A stretch of DNA of 64,000 nucleotides, taken from Anaeramoeba flamelloides (Eukaryota > Metamonada > Anaeramoebidae). Numbering within the stretch: the stretch's first letter is position 1; each line of letters opens with the position of its first letter. Under the pieces are notes generated by a model that was not told the DNA's origin, did no database searches, and worked only from the letters and a program-made list of their open reading frames with translations. The DNA lies in assembly GCA_027625915.1 (NCBI GenBank), contig JANTQA010000010.1:62001-126000 (forward strand). The letters are read 5' to 3'. This document shows positions 1-11,444 of the stretch, in pieces. The position numbers and the translations under genes were made by a program.

Positions 1-3000
1 TGCAAATCGAGTTAGTAATCATGTTCAAGTGTCTCTAAAAAATCAATTAGAAAAGTAATAATATTTGGTGATCTTCATCAATTAAATAATATCCTAGTAT
101 TAGTAAAAAAATCAAATAATTTTAAAAAAAAAAATAGAGATTTAAGATGCAGTTAAATGTTGAACCATCAATCTTAAAGACTTTAAAGTTAAAGAGGTTC
201 ATTCTGAAAGTTGTCTCAAAATGTGGATTAGATGTATAAAAAATGAGATTTTTCTAAACAATTAAATAATTTCCAAAACAATATTTTGACAAAAAATTTT
301 CATATTGTGAGAATTTATTGAAATACAATGAGTTTCCAAAGAAAGGAAACAAAAGTACTCAAATTCAAAATTTTTATGTGATACTTGCGAATAAATCTTG
401 AAATGAAAAAAATAAAAAAATTGTTACTTTTATAAGTCCACAATATTGGACTTTGGTATACTTGATATGTATAAGATATATCTAAAAAGGTGAGGGCAAT
501 TTTTTTTTTATATTTCATAAAAAAGCATGATTTTTAGTGGTAGTATTAATCAATTGACATTAATAAATTTAGTTTAATATTAATAGCAATTGAATCAATT
601 ACTAAGGTATTTATTTCAAAATATGTTGGATGAAATATTTCCAAAAAATGAAAAAAAAAATAGCACTTTTTTTGTAGTAAACAAGGTACAATCGATTTAA
701 ATTAACAAACTTGAAATATGGAAAGGGTACAAATGATTTTTTAAATAATATTATGCAGTGGACTTTTTCTAATTCTATTGAAATGTTTTTGTTATTATTA
801 ATAAAGTTATGAAAACAGTTTTTTGGATCAATCAGAAATTAATAAAATATAAATTGTCCTAACTAAAAAATATCAGATAAAATGGAGATTAGAAATTTTA
901 ATATTTTTTATTTTTCTAACGTATAATAAGAAATAAATTCAATTATTACCAAGAATCGATAAATGGTATTAAAATATTTTATATAAGTTATTTCCAAAAA
1001 AGTAGCGGAATTTTTTTTTATATTTCATAAAAAAACATCTTTGTTAGTGGTAGTATTAATCAATTGGAATTAATAAATTTAGTTTAATATTAATAGTAAT
1101 TGAATCAATTACTAAGTTATTTTTTTTCAAAATATGTTGGATGAAATATTTCCAAAAAATGAAAAAAAAAATTATAGCACTTTTTTTGGTGAAAACAATA
1201 TACGGCCAATTACAATAAAAACCTTTAAAATATGGAAAGGTTACAAATGATTTTTTTAAAAATAAAATGCACTTATATGTTTTCAATTCGATTTGAAATT
1301 TTGTTGTGATTAAAAAAGTTCTGAAAACGGTTTTTTCAATCAAAAAGAAAATAATAAACACCAATTTTCACCCCTTAAAAATATCGGATAAAATCGAGAT
1401 CAAAAAATTTAATATCTTTTCTTTATGTAATACAACACTAATAATAAAATTGAATTTTTATCAAGAATCAATGGAGGGTATTTAATGATTTTGTATATAA
1501 AAATATTTTTTTATTATTGTATTTAAAAGATATATCTTAAAAAAAATTTGCCCGGCTTTATAGGAAATAGCTTATTTATATAGTTTTTAAATATTCGATT
1601 TACTAAATATATTTTAAAATAAATTTAATCCACTTTTTTGGAAATAGTTTATTTAGTCATTGGTCTTTGGTATCTCAAATAGTAATTAAATAAAAAAATT
1701 TAAAAATAAAATTTTTTTAAATAGATTATTATTAGTGAAAAAATACAATAATTTTTTGTTCAATAATTGTTCTATTCGATTTTTTGGAGTCACTTGAACT
1801 AAAGAGCACTAATATTATTTAACTCCAATTATGGACTATTTTAAGAATATAACGACCAATGGTGCCACTAATTCCTTATGGGTTGGGGGTATTATCGTAA
1901 ATATAAAAGCTTTATTACAAATAAAATAAATGTGTTTGTTTTTTTTTTTTTTTTTCTTGCTCCAAAATACAATTTAATTTGGTAATGCTATATTAGACCT
2001 AATGTCAAAAAAAAATCAAAATAATTGACTTAAAACTCTTTTTATTTGAAACAAATTTGAAACTGTAAATTGAATTTTTTTAAATTTTTTTATTTTTCTA
2101 ATTTGTTAAAAAAAATTTAATGTATATTGTTACAAGATAAATTTTCTTGATAATTAACTCTATTTTTGGGATAAATATCTTTCATTTTAAAAAATTCTTT
2201 TGTAAATATTTAAAATTTAAGAAACTAATATCTTATTTACTTGTGTTTATTTTCAATTTCATAAATCGGTTAATGTAAGCCAAATTTCAAAATTAGGGGC
2301 AAACTTTTTAATTATTATTATTATCTTGTTTTCATTTCTCTTTTAAAGGGTAAATGATTACACTATATTTTTATTTATTAATCTATGTTGGTTATTATCT
2401 CTAAACACTTTAATAAAATACAGTATTATTTAAAAAAAAAAAACAATTAAACAAATTTTTTAGTGATGAAAAATTTTCCCCTATTTTTGAAATTTAGCTT
2501 AGAATAACTTTCTAAAATAAAAAAGAAAAGAAAAGAAACCACATTTTGAATTTGGCATAAATAATAATCAAGTCTCGGCCGCTGTTTTTTTTTTGGTAAT
2601 TGTGGTGCATTTGTAATAATAAATTACTTAAATGAAACCCTAATTGAATAAATAACTTCTTCGGTTAATTTTTAAGAAATTCGTAATTGGGTAAAGGGCT
2701 TGTTTTATATTTAACCAAAAATTAAAAACAAAAAAATCAAAAAATATTTTCGTTTAATCAGATGGGAATATAGATAATTTTCACCTTCTCCAATCTAAAA
2801 CGGAAAGGATTGTAAATGAAAGGAATATTCAAAATTAATTTGGAACATACACCCTTAAAAAAATCAAAAAAAAATAAATCAAGTGTCAAAAAAAAAAAAA
2901 AAGTTTAATTTGTTTTTTTATTACCTCTCAAACTTTTCAAAGTAATTTTTTTTCTCGAAAAAAAAATTTACTCAAATAAAAAGTCTAACAAAAAAAAAGT

Positions 3001-3324
3001 ATTGCTTGAAAATAAGAATTTTAAAAACTAAAAATAAAAATATAAAACCGAAAAAACTATAAAAAAAAGAAAACTCTTAAATCCATTTTACTCGTTAAAA
3101 AGGGATTAAAAAAATCTCAATTAATAAATTATAAGAAAATATTCTATAAAAAAAAAAAAAAAAAAAACATAAGATTATTGAAACCTAAAATCTAAGAATA
3201 GGTGATGGTATTTTTGTTAGTGCTCGGTGAATTAATTATTTTTATGAATTATTGGCTCGTGACTGATGCATTTTGATTCTTGCATTTTGAATTATTTTAT
3301 TTTTTTTTTTTTCATAAAATATAA
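1..3324. other. Gene-poor AT-rich region with dispersed repeats
   Basis: I see no gene here. Positions 20-90 resemble 39945-40010 (both contain GTGTCTCT and a TGATCTTCATCAATTAA block), so the left edge lies in a dispersed repeat. Positions 476-1660 are listed separately as repeat family R. Positions 1700-3324 hold short A and T runs and no open frame with coding character; they lie downstream of the minus-strand gene that ends at 3325. Confidence 0.6.
476..1660. repeat. Dispersed repeat family R, copy 1, partly tandem
   Basis: The segment from about 476 to 988 is repeated directly from about 990 to 1500 with high similarity; shared landmarks are TTTCATAAAAAA, GGTAGTATTAATCAATT, a block with ATGTTGGATGAAATATTTCC, and ATGGAAAGG. 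The unit is about 514 bases. The tail near 1545-1660 (TTTGCCCGGCTTTA, GGAAATAGCTTA) matches 9460-9495. A second copy lies at 8338-9500. The small open frame at 1056-1364 is a by-product of the repeat. Confidence 0.6.
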
Positions 3325-5053
3325 TTAATTCTTCAATAATAATTGATTAGACTTTTTAAATTGATTTTGGAATAATTCGGCATTATCACCCAGCACGCTT
3401 GATGCCAAGAGGCTATAATATCTATTTTGGTTTGAATAAAGGGGCCTAATTAATTTTTCGATGTCAGATTTCAAATTGATTGCGCTTTGTTCGTTTGGGG
3501 TGAGAAAGTGTGCGACGCCAACTTGGGCATCAGGGATCCCAAATCTGTAAGAATAATCGTCTATAACTATGGTTGGTATTTTTTCAGATCTAAAGATATG
3601 AATTGGTAACTGATCTTCTTCAAAATTGCCTGTTGCAAATCCCGAGTATGAATTATTTAAGATAGCAATAAGGTTATTTTTCTTAAATACTGCTGCTAAT
3701 CTCTTCCATCCTTCAACAGTGAGTTGCGACTCTTTTTTGTTATAATCAACTATATCCATTAAGATTATGGATCCTGGTTGGAATGGGCTTTTATTTACAA
3801 CACTATAATTGTGATAAAATTCATTGCTTCGATAGAGATTGACATTCTCGTAATTATTTGGCAAGAATCTAAAGAAGTTACTGTATTTTGGTAATGAACT
3901 GCCTGGAATCCAAACTTTGCTTTCCGGGTACCACTCTTTCAAGACAGAAAAGGTTGTGTAAAAGGAAGTTACTTCGTCTAAGAGGCCAACGGAGCAAATC
4001 GAGTCCAAGTAAGTTTTGAAGACATCTTTCTTCATCTTTTGTAATGTCTCATTTAAGCCGATAATGCTTGTATAACCAAGGTTTTGTGTTTTGGATATTT
4101 TTTGTGAATGCTATAAACCAAGGAAAATAAGTGGAATTCATTTGTTAATTATAAAAAAAATTATTTAGAACAAAAATTTTAAGTATAAATAGAAATAACA
4201 AAGTTGCTTTCTCCAAAATTATTTGTTTTAAAAGATCAAAAGTTTTTGTTACAGATATTTGGGATTTTGAAAAAGTGGAAAACAAAAAAGTGTTCAAAAG
4301 CATCACAAAACGGTTAAAGAACAAAAATCGAACTATTTTATGGGCTTTTTACAATTTGTATTGTTTTACACTTTATTGAAACCCATTGTTTTTTGTTTTT
4401 TTTCGTCAGAGTTTAAACAGTATTTACTAGTTTGGCAAATTAAATTCGTTTACTGGTATTTGAATTATAAATGGGAAAAAATTTACACTTCCGTTTCCAG
4501 ATTTTGTCTTTTATAAATACAGTTCTTCAAACAAGTAAGGTTGTAATTTAAAAACTCTTAAGGAAAGAAAAGGTCATTGAAAAGAAATGAAAATTATTCC
4601 CATTTAAAATTCAAATATTAGTAATAAAATATACGAAATTATAAGAACCAAACAAAATAATTGTGATTATTTTTAAAAAATGAAGTAACAAATTTGTATA
4701 TAGGGTTTTCAAAAAAAACAAAAAATTCAGAATTTTTTTTTTTCTTTTTAATTTTTTTTTGAGGAAAAAAAGGGAAAGAATTCGTTACTTCTTGAATAAG
4801 ACTTAGTGAAAATTTTGGTTTTTTGATAGCGAACCTAGTTTTTTTGGCAATGTTGATGAGTTGTGTCTTTTTTAGATCCTATTTGTAAAAAGGCCGAAAT
4901 AAAAAAAAGAAAAAAAAAAAATTATTTTTAGAGAAGGAAAATTGGTTTGTTAAAACAAAAAAGATTAGAGGAAAAAAAAAAAGTAAGTACTGAAATTTTT
5001 ATTGGTAAAACACCCTTTTTAATGGACTCTTGAACGTTTGTTAAGTTATTCAT
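3325..5053 (-). CDS. Aspartate-aminotransferase-fold protein, probable pseudoenzyme
   Basis: Three exons on the minus strand: 5053-4991, 4878-4789 and 4110-3325, all joined in phase 0 (donors GTACTT and GTAACG, acceptors AATAG and TATAG), giving 312 residues. The frame follows the fold-type I aspartate aminotransferase sequence: an INIAKKTRF block where enzymes have VNLGVGAYR, LGYTSIIGL for EYLPIxGL, then NNSYSGFATG, FGIPDAQVG and LIRPLYSN. The PLP residues are changed: the Schiff-base lysine is Tyr239, the ring-binding aspartate is Asn203, and the phosphate-binding serine and arginine are Asp236 and Gln247. The protein stops near LFQNQFKK, about 90 residues short of a normal enzyme, so the substrate arginine of the C-terminal domain is also absent. 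Transaminase activity is very unlikely, yet the frame and splicing are intact. Intron 2 (678 bp) holds a MITE at 4451-4622. The gene is divergent from the plus-strand gene starting at 5250. Fold assignment is firm; function is unknown. Confidence 0.82.
4451..4622. mobile_element. MITE family F, copy 1
   Basis: A 172-bp element with terminal inverted repeats: TACTGGTATTTGAATTATAA at the left, and a right end whose complement starts TACTAATATTTGAATTTTAA. It lies inside intron 2 of the aminotransferase-like gene. Related copies are at 18619-18787 and 30104-30279. Confidence 0.65.
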
Positions 5054-5249
5054 CTTAATTTCAAAAAATTAAAAATAAAATAAAAAAAAATCAAAAAGAA
5101 TGAAAAATTGGAGGAAGTTTTTGGATAAAAAATGAATTAAATACCAAACCACAAAAATTATGATTGTTTTTTTAAAAATCAATTGATTTTTGGTGTATTA
5201 AAGACTCAATTTCTTTTACTTTTGAAATTATTTTACTAACTTTTCACAA

Positions 5250-6300
5250 ATGTCCAAACTGTTGAAGAGTCAACAGAAAGAAGACGAAACGAAGGAACAG
5301 AGTTTCTGTTTTCCAAGAAAAGTGAATAGAACCATATGAGATTATTTTAATTTTATGAGGATAACACAAAAACAAGAAATTCCCAAGTAAAGAATTTTTC
5401 AACATCCAGGTTCAAGATCTGTTTCATAAAAGCAGAAAAACATCAATAAGAATTTTAATTTGTTAAAAATTTGTTAAAAGTGTAAAAAATTTTATGATCA
5501 GATTCAAACAATTGCGTCTTGCAGGCTTTGGACTGATCTTTTGGTTTCAGTTGAAACAAAGTTTCACAATTTTTTTTTTGACTTGAAAGAATTGCTTGGG
5601 AACGGGATTAAACTTGTTCTTGATCAGAAGTCAATATGTGTAAAATGCAAAACAACGAACATGATTTCGTTTGTATGGGTTTTCTTTTTTGTGTGGATAT
5701 AAAAACAATTCCATTTAAAATTACGAAATTTTCCCTTAAATAATTCCATTGTATTGCTAATTCGAAAGACACCAAATTTACAATGAACAAAAAAAAATTT
5801 TGTAAATTTAGGAAAAATCAGAAACACAATCAATTTTTTGTTTGTTTAAATACCAAATGAAAAAGTTAAGCTTGTTGTAAAACAAATTCAAAGTCTCGTC
5901 TAAGCAACACTTATGTTCATTAATGTTCAGGTTTTTTCAGATATTCTCCTTTGATAAATAAACTTTTTAATTTTTCTCGAGTTGATCAAATATTTTCTTG
6001 ATGTCTCAACCAACCTATTTTTCTCGAAAAATAGAGTCGGTAAGATTCTGTGAAAAAGAGTTAAACAAGGTAATTTTTGAAAAACGTTGAATTTAGGCAA
6101 AGGTTGCTTTGTTTTTTTAAATGAAAAGAAAAAAATGAAAAAAAAATAAATTGGTTTTTATAAAAATCGTTCTTTTACAAAACTTTGAAGGAAAAAAAAT
6201 ATTTCCAATATGTTTTTCTTCCCCAGAAATAAGGGTAACAAATCAAAAAGAACGAAACGTCCAACAACTGCTTGATCTCAAATCAATAAGTTTGAAGTGA
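5250..6300 (+). CDS. Small five-exon gene of unknown function, CxxC motif
   Basis: I do not recognise this protein. Five short exons join with consistent phase: 5250-5321, 5410-5461, 5551-5672, 5982-6039 and 6227-6300, giving 125 residues ending in TGA. Acceptors follow pyrimidine-rich tracts (GGTTTCAG, TTTTCTCGAG, TTCTTCCCCAG) and donors are GTGAAT, GTTAAA, GTATGG and GTAAGA. The exons are richer in G+C than their surroundings and have protein-like composition: KSQQKEDETKEQ near the start, then DLKELLGNGIKLVLDQ followed by ICVKCKTTN (a CxxC), and RVTNQKERNVQQLL at the end. An alternative last splice (donor GTGAGG at 6297 to an exon at 6802-6844) keeps an open frame and would put the MITE at 6357-6777 in an intron. 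The start is 197 bases from the divergent start at 5053, suggesting a shared promoter. Exon boundaries are inferred. Confidence 0.42.
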
Positions 6301-6356
6301 GGGAGCCAAAAGGTTGGCTAATATAATTAAACCCAAAGTACACAAACCAAATTAAC

Positions 6357-6777
6357 TGTTGTAGAAAAAAAGTGAAACTGGAAAAAAAGTGAAACACAGT
6401 TTTTAATTGGGAACATTACTGAAAATGAAAAGTAAAATCAATAAAAAGAAGAAACCAATTAACTTCAAATAATAACTCATTATATTATTTTCAATCAACC
6501 CAACAAATACAATTTAAATCTACCTGATTTATCGAAATTCAGGTTGTGGTTTTGGAGATCTCAAAAATAGTCAATTTTTTGAACAAATTTTTAATAATTG
6601 ATCAATCAAAAAAAAACCCATACTAAAAGATAGTATTTAATAAACTGTTATTGTGACGAATACTTCATTTTGTCTTTATTTATTTATTTATTCTTTTTTT
6701 CATTGATCTTACTTTTAATTTTCAGTAAGGCACCCAATTAAAAACAGATGTTGAACTTTTTTTCCACAACGGTTAAT
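6357..6777. mobile_element. MITE family A, ends match the Tc1/mariner relic
   Basis: About 420 bp with terminal inverted repeats. The left end reads TGGAAAAAAAGTGAAACACA then TTTTTAATTGGGAACATTAC; the complement of the right end reads TTGTGGAAAAAAAGTTCAAC then TTTTTAATTGGG. Both ends run into ACTGAAAAT. The same blocks form the ends of the Tc1/mariner relic at 17378-18989, so this looks like a deletion derivative of that element. No coding sequence is inside. Confidence 0.7.
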
Positions 6778-6903
6778 TGACATTATTTCTTTCTTTAATA
6801 GAAACACAGATTCGAGAGTTCACTTACAACAAAGTGTGTTCTAATCCAAGAACATCCATGTTGTTCTGTTGTTAAAAATATACGTGCAGAAAAGTTTAAT
6901 CTA

Positions 6904-7382
6904 CTGTAGTTAAAATAAAGCGTGTAAAACAATTTATTGCAAGTTTCAAAATAAAAAGCATGTTTTTTTGTTATAGTTGACCTATACATTAGCCAATCAA
7001 ATAAACCAATAATAAACCCTAAAAAAAAATATAGTAGTGGTTTCTTAAAGTTCTATTATTTAAAAAGAAATTCTAAAAATGAAGGATCAAATTTAAAAAT
7101 TTATCTCAAAAAATTGATAAATTTTTTGTTAAAAATTTTATAATTAAATAAAAAAAAAATTTCGAAAAAATTGCGAATATTATGTAAATTTTCAATTATT
7201 TCAATGAATAATTTAAATTTTACTGAAAATTACCAGACCTTTACTTTCAAAATTGATTCGAACTTAGGTATACTATTGGGTAGAAGATTGGATGTTGCCT
7301 TGGTATAAGAATAAAAAAAAAGCACAGATAATATTTGGAAACACGGATTATAGTTGTTGTGCACGTATTATTTTGATCACTG
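6904..7382. mobile_element. MITE family B, copy 1
   Basis: A 480-bp element whose ends are CTGTAGTTAAAATAAAGCGTG and, as complement, CAGTGATCAAAATAATACGTG, each followed by a GTTTC/AATCCGTGTTTC block. Internal landmarks shared with the other copies are TTTCTTAAAGTTCT, GAAATTCTAAAAATGAAGGATC and the TACTATTGGGTAG block. Other copies are at 7860-8338, 38018-38930 (interrupted) and 61457-61935. Confidence 0.7.
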
Positions 7383-7387
7383 TACAT

Positions 7388-7858
7388 TGGTGTAAATAAC
7401 CCGTGTTTTTTATTTTAATCCATTACTGAAATTTAACTTATACAATGAATATTGGATGACTGTAGAAATAAAAGAAACAATCAATGTGATGACAACATTA
7501 TATAAACAAGAAATAGGGTTCTTTAAATAAAATTTAAAAAAGAATTATGAAGAAATTGAAAGATTAAAATGTAATTTTTCGACAAAAAATTGAGAAAAAG
7601 ATCTTTTTATGATTTTTTAAACAAATCATTTAATCACAGAAATTTTGTAAATTTGATGAAATTTTTGAACCAAAAGCAATTAATATTATTGAGCCATTTA
7701 ATCGAATCAAAGAATCTAACCTCTAAAGTCAATTTTGATCCAAACTAAGAATATAAACTATGTCTTCCTATCTTCTAATACCCAAGTCTGAAAAAAAAAA
7801 AAACACGACTTAAATATTGGTAATGGTTTAATGGTTATCAACATGGGTTATTTACACT
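7388..7858. mobile_element. MITE family C
   Basis: A 470-bp segment flanked by inverted ends: GTGTAAATAACCCGTGTT at the left and, as complement, GTGTAAATAACCCATGTT at the right, extending to CCATTA. It sits exactly between two family B copies, so three elements lie side by side. No coding sequence. Confidence 0.6.
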
Positions 7859-7859
7859 G

Positions 7860-8338
7860 CTGTACATATTATTTATTTAATCTTTTCATGCACTGTTGCC
7901 AAAATAATGCTCTCAAAAAAGTTTAATTTAGTTTTTCAAAATAAAAAGCGGGTTTCTTTTTGATATAGAAGATTTAGACATTAATTGATCAAAGAAACTG
8001 ACAATTAACTTTACGTTAAATATGGTGTTGGTTTCTTCAAGTTCTTTTATTCAAAAAGAAATTCTAAAAATAAAGGATCAAATTAGAAAATTCATCTCAA
8101 AAAATAGAGTAATTTTTGACAATTATTCAAAAAATTAGGAAAAAAACTCAAAAAAATTGAGAATATTGAGAAAAATTTCAACTAATTCGATTCATAATTT
8201 AAATTTATTAAAGAAAAAGAGGAATTTACCTTCAAAATTGTTTTTAAATTAGGTATACTATTTGGTAAAAAATTGGATGTCCTATTGGAACAAGCAGAAA
8301 AAAAAGTTGGGGTTTTATTTATAAACACGGATTATAGG
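7860..8338. mobile_element. MITE family B, copy 2
   Basis: Same orientation and internal landmarks as copy 1 (TTCTTCAAGTTCTTTTATTC, GAAATTCTAAAAATAAAGGATC, GGTATACTATTTGGTA), ending at AACACGGATTATAGG where family R repeat begins. The right end appears truncated. Confidence 0.6.
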
Positions 8339-9500
8339 GTATTTCCAAAAAAGTGAGGCATTTCTTTTAACATTTCATTAAAAAATCTTCTTTGTTAGTG
8401 AAGTATTTGTTTTTTAACAATATGAAATTCAGTTTAGTATTAATACAGGTTGAATCAATGACCATGGCATTTGTTTCAAAATATATTGGTTGGAATATTT
8501 TCAATAAAAGAAAAAAAAAATGCACTTTTTTTGGTCAAAACAATGTACAACCAATTTCAATAAGAAACTGGAAATATGGAAAGGATACAAATGATTTTTG
8601 AAAGAATAAATGCCAATTATATGTTTACAATTCTATTTGAAAATGTGTTGAGATTAAACAAGTTATCAAAACGATTATTTCGATCAAAAAGAAAAATATA
8701 AAAGCAAATTATAACCCCTAAAAAATATCAGATAAAATCAAGATCAGACAATTTAAAATTCTTTATTTATATGTCCTTAATAAAATTAAGCACTATTTTT
8801 TTCTGATTAATATTTTTTGAAATTAAGTTGATAACTTAATTCAATTATACACTCTGATAATTTTTTTTTAGAATAAAAACACTCTCAACTTTTGAATATT
8901 GAAAATATTTTTTGAAATTATTGTGCACTTTTTTATTTTTTTTTGAAAAATTGGGGTTGAAAAAATTTTTAAATCAAAGAATAAGTTAAAATATTAAATT
9001 AGAATATTTTCCAGAGAGTTTATCTTTTTTAAATAACTTTCTTTTAAATTTCACCATTTAAAGTGAAAAAAACTATTTGATGACCAAATTAGTCGCTTTT
9101 GTGAAAATAAAATCACCACAATTTAGAATTTGTTTTTGTAAATGAGTTAAAACAAGATAGTGTATCTAAAAATATAGATAATTTCAAGTTTGAATTCAAT
9201 CATTTTGGCAAAAAATGTTTTCAAGAATAAGTTAAATGGATACTCTATTTATTTTTATTTTTTCATTTAGTTTTTTTAATTTTTTTAATGGAAAGTATTT
9301 GATCAGTTCTCAATTTTTAGTGTTTTTTGGGTTGTAGGGACATATAATATAATACTAATAAAAAAATCGAATTATTATCAAGAACCAATAAATGATAGTT
9401 AATACCTTTCGACAATTAAACACCTTTTTGAAGATTGAGTTTAATAAATATATTATAAAATAAATTTGCCCGACTTTGATGGAAATAGCTTAGTCTTTGG
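8338..9500. repeat. Family R repeat, copy 2, split by an insertion
   Basis: Matches family R from TATTTCCAAAAAAGTGAGG through 8770 and again from about 9340 (ATAATATAATACTAATAAAAAA) to about 9495 (TTTGCCCGACTTTGATGGAAATAGCTTA). The roughly 570 bases between 8771 and 9340 are absent from copy 1 and begin TATGTCC and end GGACATA, which looks like an insertion with very short inverted ends. Confidence 0.5.
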
Positions 9501-9925
9501 GTAAGAGCTTTTTTTTTACCCATGATAAGGAAGATTTAATAAAACTTTAAAATAACCCTTTTCCCAAAAATTTTTGAGGCAAAAGAACCCTCGCATTTCG
9601 AACAAATGCTGGTCTTAACCCTGGTTAACATATTTAAATATTCCAACTATATGGAAATATTGTTTAAATCATATTACCAATATTAAAATATTCTCAATCT
9701 TTATTAAATTTAAGCAAAAAAAATTAATAGAGATTAGTCCCTTAAAAATTATTCCTCAATTTCCAAAATCCAAATTGAAAAAAACAATCAACTGCCCCTT
9801 CTTTTACATTTCCAAAGGTTTGTATTTCTTTAATTTATGACAAATTGCTATATTTCAATTACGTAACCTTTTTATTCGATTTAATCTAATTCGTAGTTAT
9901 TTGTAATCCTCTCTAAAAATCCACA

Positions 9926-10840
9926 ATGTTAGGATTTTGGAACAATCTTATAGATAAAAATAACTTATTGGAGAAATTAAAAAAATGAACAAAAAATCTA
10001 CAAGATCTCCAAAAACACCAAAGAGCCATACTTCTGAAAGTAAAACAGTTGTTTTCAAAATTAAAATATAAAACCATTCAAATTAAAATTGACTGTCGAT
10101 CTTTTTGGCACTTTATTCTAAAAATGACCTCTTTTTTAATTGTTGATTTTTAGGGATCGATCAGACATCACGAGTTGATTGGTATTTAATGTATTGGGCA
10201 CTGATAAAAATTACTAAACAATTTAATTCCATTTCAAAGAATTATTTTTCAACATAATTACTTGTAACATAAAAAGAAATTTATTTTTGATCCAAAATTA
10301 AAAGCAATAATTCGTTCATTTTAAAAAGTTTTATCAAACAAACTTGAATTTTACTAAGAAGTTATTATACTTTTTATTTGATAGTTCTCTTCAAGTTTGG
10401 GAATAAAGAGTTAACTTTCCAAAGTACATCTTAACACACACAAAAGATAAAAATGAAATTAATGAATACCCTAAAGTTTAACCACTTTTTACTAAAAGAA
10501 TCAAACAGAATGCTTTCTTTGTCCAAATATAAAGGATTCCAGAACAACCACAAATTAGAATATATTAAATTAAATCCATTTTGTACTGAAAGATAAAACA
10601 ATTTACCCCAAATTGAAGAAATTTAAGTCTGTTGGAAATCTAGAAACTAAAAAAAGATTGGTTTCTTTTTCTTTTTTTACCAAACCTTATCTTTACAGTC
10701 TTGGAATCTTTTGTATCTTTTACCGTATATTTTTGATTAATTCTTCAACTAAAGAGAAGTGTACTTCCACATTATCTCTTTTAGAGAGTAAGCCATTGTT
10801 TGAGTTTGAACAAAGTACAAGGTCGTTACTATACCCTTAA
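9926..10840 (+). CDS. Unresolved plus-strand coding pieces
   Basis: Several protein-like pieces lie close together on the plus strand, but I cannot build one gene. (1) From ATG 9926, 70 codons read on to about 10150 with a single in-frame TGA near 9986 (LLEKLKK before it, TKNLQDLQKHQRAILLKVKQ after). (2) An overlapping frame from the ATG near 9985 gives MNKKSTRSPKTPKSHTSE with a possible donor GTAAAA, joinable to a 28-base exon near 10154-10181 (acceptor TTTTTAG, donor GTATTT). (3) ATG 10453 opens a 46-codon frame containing HFLLKESNRMLSLSKYKGF, followed in another frame by about 80 codons to 10840 that include a hydrophobic stretch (LYSLGIFCIFYRIFLI). Several AG acceptors after pyrimidine tracts lie inside. 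This could be one multi-exon gene or a decayed one. No family recognised. Confidence 0.3.
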
Positions 10841-11444
10841 AAAATATTTTAAAATTTCAATTTTTCATGAGAAAAATAGTTTATGTGGGATTGTAATATT
10901 CCTAAAGATTAATTTCTTTAAATGGGTTAAATTCAAAACAGAATAACTTATGACACTTCAACATTTTTTTATTTTTTAAAATGTAAAGAGATTTGAAATT
11001 TTTTTCAAGGGATTGTTATCTTTGGACAATTTGTAAATATTTTGAAATTCAAAAGAAAGGTGATTTTTAAAAATAATTCACACAGAATTGGTGGATGGAT
11101 CCTTTTCTAAATATAAAAACAAAAAAAAAAAGAAAAAAATAGAAAACAACAAAGATCAAGAATCATTTAGGTTGATATATTTTTTGAAAAATTCTTTGTT
11201 TTGTTGTAAAATTTTTTTAGAATCAAAAAAAAAAAAAATAAAAAGATAAATTTGCTTTTGTTTTTATTCTGAGTTGAAAAATTGTTTTTTTAAAAAAGAG
11301 AACACAATAATTAAATATTCAATTACGATCTTTGGAAAAAGAAAGAAGAAAAAAATAAAAAAACAAAAAAAAAAAAAGAAAAAGATCTTCTTTTTGGTGT
11401 TCCAAAAGAGAAGCAATTTTGAAAAAGAAACAAAATAAAAACAA
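10841..11444. other. Region downstream of the AP-4 sigma gene
   Basis: Mostly A and T runs. On the minus strand, 11115-11000 stays open after an ATTTAG acceptor (with ILCELFLKITFLL) and ends in TGA; it could be a stray terminal exon, but nothing links it to a gene. Confidence 0.35.

Larger units (their letters stand above)
6301..9925. other. Transposon-rich region without convincing genes
   Basis: This stretch is a run of MITEs and family R repeat, listed separately. The possible extra exon of the 5250 gene at 6802-6844 is the only coding candidate. From 9500 to 9925 I see only AT-rich sequence, with a TAACCCTGGTTAAC palindrome near 9617-9630. Confidence 0.6.
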
